In this document: positions 1 through 5,719 of the stretch, in pieces | Position numbering within the stretch: position 1 is the stretch's first letter | How the letters are laid out: each line of letters begins with the position of its first letter | Assembly (NCBI RefSeq): GCF_020400605.1 | Contig: NZ_JAINRD010000044.1 | Span: forward strand, 1-33,540 | Source: Streptomyces aculeolatus | Lineage (GTDB): Bacteria; Actinomycetota; Actinomycetes; Streptomycetales; Streptomycetaceae | Length of the DNA: 33,540 nt | Direction of reading: 5' to 3' | Made by a program: the position numbers and the translations under genes | Notes under the pieces: model-generated | The model's input: only the letters and a program-made list of their open reading frames with translations | What the model was told of the DNA's origin: nothing | The model's database searches: none

Positions 1-1359
1 CACACCCCCTTCCTCCTTCTTGGGGGTGTCCGCCGGGGCGGCGCTGGACAGAACGACGTGGCAGTTGGTGCCCCCCATGCCGAAAGAGCTGACACCCGCC
101 ACGAATGGGTTCGCCCAGGCTGCGTTGTCGCTGGATACCTGGAGGCGCAGATCCTCAAGTGGAATCTCGGGGTGGGGCGTTTCGAAATTCAGGCTGGGGA
201 CCAGCTCGCCATGGCCGAGACAGAGAGCGGTCTTCAGCAGCCCGACGATGCCCGCGGCCGCTTCCAGATGTCCGACGTTCGTCTTGGCGGAACCCACGAC
301 GAGGGGGGCGTCGGGGTTCCGGCCGGCTCCGGCGCCGGCGACCGCGCCGAGTGCGGCTGCCTCCACCGGGTCGCCGACCCGGGTTCCGGTCCCGTGGAGC
401 TCCACATACTCCAGCTCCCCCGGGCGGATGCCGGCACGCCCGCATGCGAGGCGGATGACTTCTTCCTGCGCGATGCGGCTGGGTACCGTCAGGCCCTCGC
501 CACCACCGTCGTTGTTGACGGCGCTCCCACGAATCACGCAGTAGACCCGGTCGCCGTCTGCGAGTGCCCGGGAGAGCGGCTTGAGGACGACTACACCTCC
601 GCCCTCACCTCGGACGTAGCCGTTTGCCCTGGCGTCGAAGGTGTGGCATCGGCCATCTGAGGAGAGCGCGCCGAAGCGGGCTACCGCCAGCGCACTGTCG
701 GGAAGCAGGTTGAGGTTGACACCGCCGGCCAGGGCGATGGTGGACTCGCCGTGGCGCAGGCTCTCACAGGCCATGTGGACGGCGACCAGTGACGAGGACT
801 GACCGGCGTCCACAGCGAAGCTGGGACCCTGGAGGCCGAGGGCGAAGGAGACGCGGTTGGCGATAATGCTGTGCTGTAGGCCGGCGTTGGCGTGGGAGGT
901 ACGGGCGGCCGGTCCCTGACGGTCAAGGAGGACGGCGTAGTCGTTGGATGCGGCGCCAACGAAGACGCCCGTGCGCTGACCGTCGCGCTTCCGGGGAGTG
1001 GATCCGGCGTCCTCGAGCGCCTCCCAGGCCAGTTCGAGCATGAGCCGCTGCTGCGGGTCCATGACCGACGCCTCGCGGGGGGATATTCCGAAGAAGCCGG
1101 CGTCGAAGCCGTCCACGGAGTCGAGAAAGCCGCCCCATTGGAGACTCTGCCGCTCCTGGTCGGTCACGTCATCGTCGGAGAAGGCGTCGTCGGGCCAACG
1201 GCCTTCCGGAACCTGGGTGATGGCGCTCGTGCCGTCGCGGAGGAGCCGCCAGAACGCGTCGATCCCCGGGGCCTGCGGAAGGCGGCAGGACATACCCACG
1301 ATGGCGATAGCTTCCAATTCCGACCCGGAATTCGAAATCTCATACCGCTGGTCAGCCAC
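1..1359 (-). CDS. Type I PKS, loading module: KSQ domain (partial, continues beyond left edge)
   Basis: This is the first 453 residues of a modular PKS. The whole visible part is one ketosynthase domain with almost no N-terminal extension and no docking helix, as expected for the first protein of an assembly line. At the active site the usual Cys is Gln187 (motif DAGQSSS, nt 799-801), which defines a KSQ. Such domains decarboxylate a malonyl- or methylmalonyl-ACP to make the acetyl or propionyl starter. The HGTGT and KTNVGH histidine motifs needed for decarboxylation are kept. The GTG start at 1359-1357 has GGGGGA 8 nt upstream, and an in-frame TAG lies just before it with no other start between. 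The loading AT and ACP, which fix the starter, lie outside the window. The gene diverges from the epoxide-hydrolase/P450 pair. Confidence 0.93.
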   Translation of the reverse strand, partial: MADQRYEISNSGSELEAIAIVGMSCRLPQAPGIDAFWRLLRDGTSAITQVPEGRWPDDAFSDDDVTDQERQSLQWGGFLDSVDGFDAGFFGISPREASVMDPQQRLMLELAWEALEDAGSTPRKRDGQRTGVFVGAASNDYAVLLDRQGPAARTSHANAGLQHSIIANRVSFALGLQGPSFAVDAGQSSSLVAVHMACESLRHGESTIALAGGVNLNLLPDSALAVARFGALSSDGRCHTFDARANGYVRGEGGGVVVLKPLSRALADGDRVYCVIRGSAVNNDGGGEGLTVPSRIAQEEVIRLACGRAGIRPGELEYVELHGTGTRVGDPVEAAALGAVAGAGAGRNPDAPLVVGSAKTNVGHLEAAAGIVGLLKTALCLGHGELVPSLNFETPHPEIPLEDLRLQVSSDNAAWANPFVAGVSSFGMGGTNCHVVLSSAAPADTPKKEEGGV

Positions 1360-1618
1360 TTTCCCAGTCCCCCAGGATTGGAATCGAGAAGGGTCTATGG
1401 AACCCTAAAAGACGTGAGCAGCCGGTCGTCACCCCTAGGCACCCCCTAACAAAGAGAGGCCGGGTAGGGGGCGAGGGGGCGGACTCTGGGGTGCCCTCGG
1501 GCGTGGCGGTGTCATATCATCGGGCGGCGACTCTCCGTGGCAGCCTCAACCGGCGATCGTGAACACGGGATGGTGAAAAGGGAGGATACGGAGAGGATAT
1601 CGAGGAGAGGGAAGGTCT
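1360..1618. promoter_or_regulatory. Divergent intergenic promoter region with CCCCTA-type repeats
   Basis: These 259 nt separate two divergent transcription units, so both promoters should lie here. Two near-direct repeats, CACCCCTA (1430-1437) and CACCCCCTA (1440-1448), begin 10 nt apart. A shorter CCCTA lies at 1403-1407. An inverted copy, TAGGGGG (1465-1471), pairs with CCCCCTA (1442-1448) across a 16-nt spacer. Repeats spaced about one helical turn are typical of activator sites such as those of SARP regulators, but the core does not match an operator I can name. A TATCAT-like element near 1514-1519 could be a -10 box for the rightward unit. Purine-rich sequence (1581-1615) leads into the ribosome binding site of the rightward gene. 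Function is inferred from position. Confidence 0.5.
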
Positions 1619-2041
1619 GTGCTCGACGAACTGGAGCGCAAAGCCGTCGCGCTGGAGTATGTTCGGTGCATCAATGCGGGCGACATCGACAGGCTGCTCA
1701 AGGTATTCGCCGATGACATCCGTTTCGAGGATCCAGTGGGCTCGCCCCCGATTCAGGGAAAGGCCGCCGTTCGGCGGCACCTCACCGATGCGATCAAGGG
1801 TCACGTGCACGAGGTGCCCGACGGCATCAGCGCTTCGCACGACGGGCGCCATATCGCGATCACCGTGAAGATTCACGTCGACAACCCTGAGGACCCCAAC
1901 GGGAAGCGGCTGAAGATTAGTGCCGTGAGTGTGTGCCGCCTGAACTCCTCCGGTTTGATCGAAGACGTCAAGGCATTCTGGGGAAGAACGGATGTCAGCT
2001 TCGTCGATCGAGCCGCCCCGGAATCGGCAGAGGGAACCTGA
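1619..2041 (+). CDS. NTF2/ketosteroid-isomerase-fold protein, probable MonB/Lsd19-type epoxide hydrolase (cyclic-ether cyclase)
   Basis: The protein has 140 residues, a normal length for this fold. From the N-terminus it aligns without gaps with ketosteroid isomerase: YVRCINAGD (Tyr14 to Asp22) and FADDIRFEDPVGS (30-42). Asp38 is kept, but the steroid-isomerase oxyanion residue Asp99 is replaced by Ser104. Glu65 is present. From family knowledge, an Asp38/Glu65 pair is the catalytic dyad of Lsd19A, and equivalents occur in MonB proteins, which open epoxides to form tetrahydrofuran or tetrahydropyran rings. The C-terminal segment SGLI...KAFWGRTD also resembles my memory of MonBI. The GTG start at 1619 has GAGAGG 8 nt upstream. 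The stop overlaps the P450 start. The MonCI-like epoxidase at 4286-5680 would supply its substrate. Fold is confident; the epoxide-opening role is inferred. Confidence 0.82.
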   Translation: MLDELERKAVALEYVRCINAGDIDRLLKVFADDIRFEDPVGSPPIQGKAAVRRHLTDAIKGHVHEVPDGISASHDGRHIAITVKIHVDNPEDPNGKRLKISAVSVCRLNSSGLIEDVKAFWGRTDVSFVDRAAPESAEGT

Positions 2042-3336
2042 TGACAATATCGGCAGATGCGGGCAAGGGGAAAGCGGCGGCGGACGAGTCCGCCGAAGAT
2101 CCGTATTTCATGGCTCCGGAGATCATCAACGATCCGTACCAAGGTTACGGGCGACTGCGCGAGCAGGCGCCCGTAGTGCGCGTCAGGCTGCCCGACGGCA
2201 GTGCACTGTGGCTCATCACCCGCTATGACGATGTCCGGGCTTTCCTCAAGGACCCGAGATTCGTTCACGACACGGACAACGTGCCGGACGGGCTGGCACC
2301 GCCGTCACTGGCGGAACTCATGAAGCAGGCGGGGATCAACGAGGACCTGTATCCCTATATCTGCGACATGATGGCCGACCGGGACCCGCCGCGGCACACG
2401 CGCCTGCGTAAGGCTGTCTTCCACGCCCTTGCCCCGGCACGGGTGCAGGCTATGCGGCCGCGTATGGAAGAGTTGATCAACGACTCGCTGGATGCTCTCC
2501 CCAGCCATGCCGATGACGGGGTGGTGGACCTGGTGGAGCACTGGGCGCAGCCGATGCCCGTGGGGATGATCTGCGAATTGGTCGGCGTGCCGCTGGAGGA
2601 TCGCCCGATCTGGCGTGAGTGGGCGCACGGGCTGATGTCTCACGACCCCAACGCCCTGCCGGCCGCTGCGTATCCGGCGATCGAGTACTTGCACGGGCTC
2701 ATCGAACGCCGCCGGGCTGAGCCGACCGACGACCTGATCAGCGTAATGGTCCACGCCCCGAACGAGAACGGCGAGCGGCTGACCGACGTGGAGACGGTCG
2801 GAATGGTGATGGCGCTGGTCACCGGGAGCCACGAGAACACGGCTCATCTGGTGGCGAATGCCACCGTCGGGCTTTTGACGCACCCGGACCAGATGGCACT
2901 TCTGCGCGACGACCGGTCGCTGATTCCGGACGCCATCCACGAGTTCCAGCGCTGGTGCAGTCCGCCGCTGCGGACCCGGATGCGGTACGTGTCGAAGGAG
3001 CTGGAGCTGGCCGGCCACCGCTTCCACGTGGGGGACCAGGTGTCGGGTGTCTTGGTGAGCGCCAACCGCGACCCGCGGAAGTTCACCGATCCGGAGCGGC
3101 TCGACGTCACCCGCTTCCGGGGGCAGCAGGCGGAGCACCTGTCGTTCGGCCAGGGGGTTCACTACTGCATAGGGGCGGCGCTCGGCCTGAACGAGGCGGA
3201 GATCGCCTTCAACGCCCTGCTGGACCGCTATCCGGATCTGACTCTCGCGGTTCCCGAAGAGGACTTGCCGTGGATTCCGCACCCGGGGCTGCGACGTCTC
3301 GTTCGGCTCCCGGTCAGACTCGACGGTGGTAACTGA
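2041..3336 (+). CDS. Cytochrome P450 monooxygenase (bacterial macrolide/polyketide type)
   Basis: A soluble actinobacterial class I P450 of 431 residues. The heme-binding loop FGQGVHYCIG contains Cys376. The K-helix ExxR is EFQR (in HEFQRW), and the I-helix is at residues 254-272. The I-helix acid/alcohol pair is unusual: TGSHENT (261-267) gives Glu265-Asn266, where most family members have Glu/Asp-Thr. The open frame extends upstream to 1933, but the ATG at 2041 is preferred: AGAGGGA sits just upstream and the codon overlaps the previous stop as TGATG. That implies translational coupling to the epoxide-hydrolase-like gene. The likely job is hydroxylation or epoxidation of the released or tethered polyketide. 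Site and substrate cannot be read from sequence, and it needs separate ferredoxin/reductase partners not seen here. Confidence 0.95.
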   Translation: MTISADAGKGKAAADESAEDPYFMAPEIINDPYQGYGRLREQAPVVRVRLPDGSALWLITRYDDVRAFLKDPRFVHDTDNVPDGLAPPSLAELMKQAGINEDLYPYICDMMADRDPPRHTRLRKAVFHALAPARVQAMRPRMEELINDSLDALPSHADDGVVDLVEHWAQPMPVGMICELVGVPLEDRPIWREWAHGLMSHDPNALPAAAYPAIEYLHGLIERRRAEPTDDLISVMVHAPNENGERLTDVETVGMVMALVTGSHENTAHLVANATVGLLTHPDQMALLRDDRSLIPDAIHEFQRWCSPPLRTRMRYVSKELELAGHRFHVGDQVSGVLVSANRDPRKFTDPERLDVTRFRGQQAEHLSFGQGVHYCIGAALGLNEAEIAFNALLDRYPDLTLAVPEEDLPWIPHPGLRRLVRLPVRLDGGN

Positions 3337-3360
3337 TCCGTTGTCTGACGGAACGTGAGG

Positions 3361-3387
3361 CGGGGGAAGGGTTGCACCCTTCCCCCG
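3361..3387. terminator. Bidirectional intrinsic terminator hairpin
   Basis: GGGGGAAGGG (3362-3371) and CCCTTCCCCC (3377-3386) form a perfect 10-bp stem, extended to 11 bp by C3361:G3387, around the 5-nt loop TTGCA. It lies between the convergent ends of the P450 (stop 3334-3336) and the SDR (stop from 3409). There is no long U tract on either side, as is common in high-GC actinomycetes. Confidence 0.82.
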
Positions 3388-3408
3388 TTCATCGTTTTCT
3401 CGTCGTGG

Positions 3409-4188
3409 TCAGACGGTCTTGATCGCGCCGCCGTCGATGAGGTAGTTGGCGCCGGTGATGTTGCGGGCGACGTCGGAGAGAAGGAAGGCGATCAATGCCG
3501 CGACTTCTTCGGACTCGGCGAGCCGCCCGGTCGTGATACCGAATTTGGCGGGGACCTGCTCAAGGAACTCGGCGTGGTCCATGCCTGCCTCGGCGAGCAT
3601 CTTGCCGATCGCCCCCTCGGGGTCCGCCCAGACGGGGGTACGGACTACCCCGGGGGAAACGGTGTTCACGCGCACACCCTTGGGTCCGAATTCCTCGGCC
3701 AGCGACTTGCCCAGGGCGTTCACGGCGGCCTTCGTCGCGCCGTAGGCGACCGGGACGGGCCCGGGCCGCAAAGCGGCGATGGAGGAGACGTTCACGATCG
3801 CTCCCCCGCGTTCGATCAGGCTGGGCAGCGCCGCGCGCGTCACGCGGACGGTACTGCGCAGGTTGAGGTCGAACAAGCGGGTCCACTCGGCATCCTCGGT
3901 GTCAAGGAACCCGGCGGGACGCTCGCTCGATCCGCCGACGTTGTTCACCAGCAGGTCGATGCCGCCCAATTCGGCGAGAGCACCGTCCATGAGGGTGGCG
4001 ACGCCCTCCTCTGTGCTGAGGTCGGCAGACAGTGCGTGCGCGCCCGTCTCCTTCAGTTCGGGCGTGAGGGTGCGGGCGGCGCCGACGACGCGGGCGCCTT
4101 CATCCGTCAGCGTCCGGACGGTGGCCAGCCCGATGCCCCGGCTGGCGCCGGTGACGACCGCAGTCTTGTTGGCAAGATTGAGCTCCAC
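3409..4188 (-). CDS. Short-chain dehydrogenase/reductase (SDR), probable polyketide-tailoring ketoreductase
   Basis: A classical SDR of 259 residues. It has the Rossmann motif TGASRGIG (13-20), NNVGG (82-86, NNAG-type), Asn109, Ser136, Tyr149 and Lys153 (YGATK), and the C-terminal INGG-like IDGG. All catalytic residues are present. The GTG start at 4188-4186 has a GGAG only 4 nt upstream, so the start is less certain than the frame. It is last in the minus-strand operon, 97 nt after the epoxidase, and ends at the bidirectional hairpin. The family reduces ketones or oxidises alcohols with NAD(P). In this cluster a substrate among the predicted C3, C5 or C9 ketones is plausible. A precursor-supply or general 3-oxoacyl reductase role is the main alternative. 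I found no feature that fixes the substrate. Confidence 0.9.
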   Translation of the reverse strand: MELNLANKTAVVTGASRGIGLATVRTLTDEGARVVGAARTLTPELKETGAHALSADLSTEEGVATLMDGALAELGGIDLLVNNVGGSSERPAGFLDTEDAEWTRLFDLNLRSTVRVTRAALPSLIERGGAIVNVSSIAALRPGPVPVAYGATKAAVNALGKSLAEEFGPKGVRVNTVSPGVVRTPVWADPEGAIGKMLAEAGMDHAEFLEQVPAKFGITTGRLAESEEVAALIAFLLSDVARNITGANYLIDGGAIKTV

Positions 4189-4285
4189 AGCACTCCACTT
4201 TCTCGAATTGGCAGAAATGGTTGACGAGCACGTCGTAAACCCGCGGGCTTACGGTCCGCGTCGGTAGCGGATCGGGGGCAGCGGG

Positions 4286-5680
4286 TCACTTCGGGGCGTG
4301 GGAGGACAGGAAGGCGCGTTCGGCGTCCGTCAGAGGCGGGCCGGTAAGGACGGGGCGGCGGGCGCCGCGGCGTATGGCGGCGATCACGTGGGGTTCCTGG
4401 AGGCTGCTCTGCGGGGCCGAGAGGGTGTGGACGTCCAGGAGGGCGGCGCTCACCACGGGCTGCACCGGGCCGGCGTCCATCATCGTCTTGACGAAGTCGC
4501 CCATCTGGCTGCGCAGGTTGTTGCTCTCATCGTCCTCCAGGTCCATGTACTGGATGTCCTGGGCGGTGGCCCACTGCCAGGGCTCGTCGGCGACCGTGCC
4601 GACTGCGCGCATGGCGTGGCGGCCGGCACCGTCGCCGAGTCCGTGCTTGTCGAGGGCCTGGTCCATGGCGACGACGCCGAGCGCTGCGGCGCTCAGCCCG
4701 TGGCCGTAGATGGGGTTGAACGCGGCCAAGGCGTCGCCGACCACGATCAGCCCGTCGGGCCACGGGTCGAGGCGCTCATAGTAGGTGCGGCGGTTGGACG
4801 TGGTTCGCGTGACCTGGGCGCTGGTGAGGGGCGTGGTGAGGGCGATCAGCTCGGCGAGAAGGGGGTGGGCGAGCCGGTGCAGGTGAGAGAGGAAGCCCTC
4901 GTCGTCGGTGGGGGGCTCGCCGCCGCGCACGCCCGAGGCGGTCAGCATCCAGCGGTCTCCCTCTATGGGGAGCATGACGGCGTTGCTGACGGGGCCCGGC
5001 ACGGTGGGGTCGGAGAAGAGATTGAAGACCGCGTGAAACTCCTTCATCGTTCTGGGCGGAGGCGCGAACACGCGGGTGACGTAGCGCAGGCGCAGGTCGA
5101 GCACTTCCTCTTCGACTTCGTGGCCCTGATCTGCGAACCACTGCTTGAGGCGGGAGCCCCGCCCGCGCGCGTCGACCACGAGGTCGGCGTCGATCTGCCG
5201 GGTCCGGCCGTCCTGGTCGCGCACGACGGCACCGGTGACGCGCCGGGCGTCGCCGCACAGTTCGGTGATGTCGGCGCCTTCCACGACGGTGATCTTCTCG
5301 TTGCGCAGGGCCTGGTCGCGGATGACCCAGTCGAGCAGTTCCCGGCCGCAGGTGATCATGAAGTGGCTGGCGGGGAACCGGTGTTGCCAACCGTACGCGT
5401 TGAGGGTGATGGAGTCCTCGGGCAGACCCATACGGTGGGCGCCCTCGGCCATGAGGCGCTCGGTGGTGCCGGGCAGGAGCGACTCGACGGCGCGGACACC
5501 GCCACCGACGAAGAGGTGGCCGTGGTGGGCTTGCGGCACGCCCTTGCGGTGGCCGGGGCCCGCCGGATAGTGGTCCCGTTCGATGACGGTGACGGAGTCC
5601 AGGTGCCGCGCGAGGGCGGTGGCTGCCAGCATGCCCGAGTGGCCGCCGCCCAGCACGAGGCCCTGGGTGAGGCTGTTCAT
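4286..5680 (-). CDS. FAD-dependent epoxidase, MonCI-like (polyether alkene epoxidase family)
   Basis: A flavoprotein monooxygenase of 464 residues. The N-terminal dinucleotide motif is GGGHSG (11-16), with the ribose-binding acid in VIERD (Glu34). The second FAD motif is GDALAAFNPIYGHG (315-328). HRKGVPQ (44-50), GWQHRFPA (97-104) and DARGRGSRLKQW (170-181) closely match my memory of MonCI, which epoxidises the E-alkenes of premonensin. There is no signal peptide or membrane anchor. The ATG at 5680 has AAGGAG 10 nt upstream, and the gene lies 39 nt after the terminal PKS, so it is in the same operon. Together with the MonB-like protein it suggests epoxidation followed by ring-forming epoxide opening. 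The substrate alkene must come from PKS modules outside the window. Related FAD enzymes also install stable epoxides in macrolides, which is the main alternative. Confidence 0.88.
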   Translation of the reverse strand: MNSLTQGLVLGGGHSGMLAATALARHLDSVTVIERDHYPAGPGHRKGVPQAHHGHLFVGGGVRAVESLLPGTTERLMAEGAHRMGLPEDSITLNAYGWQHRFPASHFMITCGRELLDWVIRDQALRNEKITVVEGADITELCGDARRVTGAVVRDQDGRTRQIDADLVVDARGRGSRLKQWFADQGHEVEEEVLDLRLRYVTRVFAPPPRTMKEFHAVFNLFSDPTVPGPVSNAVMLPIEGDRWMLTASGVRGGEPPTDDEGFLSHLHRLAHPLLAELIALTTPLTSAQVTRTTSNRRTYYERLDPWPDGLIVVGDALAAFNPIYGHGLSAAALGVVAMDQALDKHGLGDGAGRHAMRAVGTVADEPWQWATAQDIQYMDLEDDESNNLRSQMGDFVKTMMDAGPVQPVVSAALLDVHTLSAPQSSLQEPHVIAAIRRGARRPVLTGPPLTDAERAFLSSHAPK

Positions 5681-5719
5681 CGATTACACGCTCCTTGTGG
5701 ATGCCGGAAGTCCGGCGGG

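Noticed and set aside
1933..2040. Upstream extension of the P450 frame to 1933
   Set aside because: It would overlap the preceding gene for 108 nt and encodes no P450-like sequence. ATG 2041 has a ribosome binding site and a TGATG overlap.
1619..2041. Annotation as a steroid delta-isomerase
   Set aside because: The essential Asp99 is replaced by Ser104, and the gene sits among PKS and epoxidase genes. An epoxide-hydrolase role fits better.
1517..2047. Minus-strand 176-aa frame over the KSI-fold gene
   Set aside because: It is a shadow: the plus-strand product has clear family motifs and a good ribosome binding site.
4189..4285. A separate promoter between the epoxidase and the SDR
   Set aside because: The 97-nt gap shows no convincing promoter or hairpin, and the genes are co-directional, so an operon is simpler.
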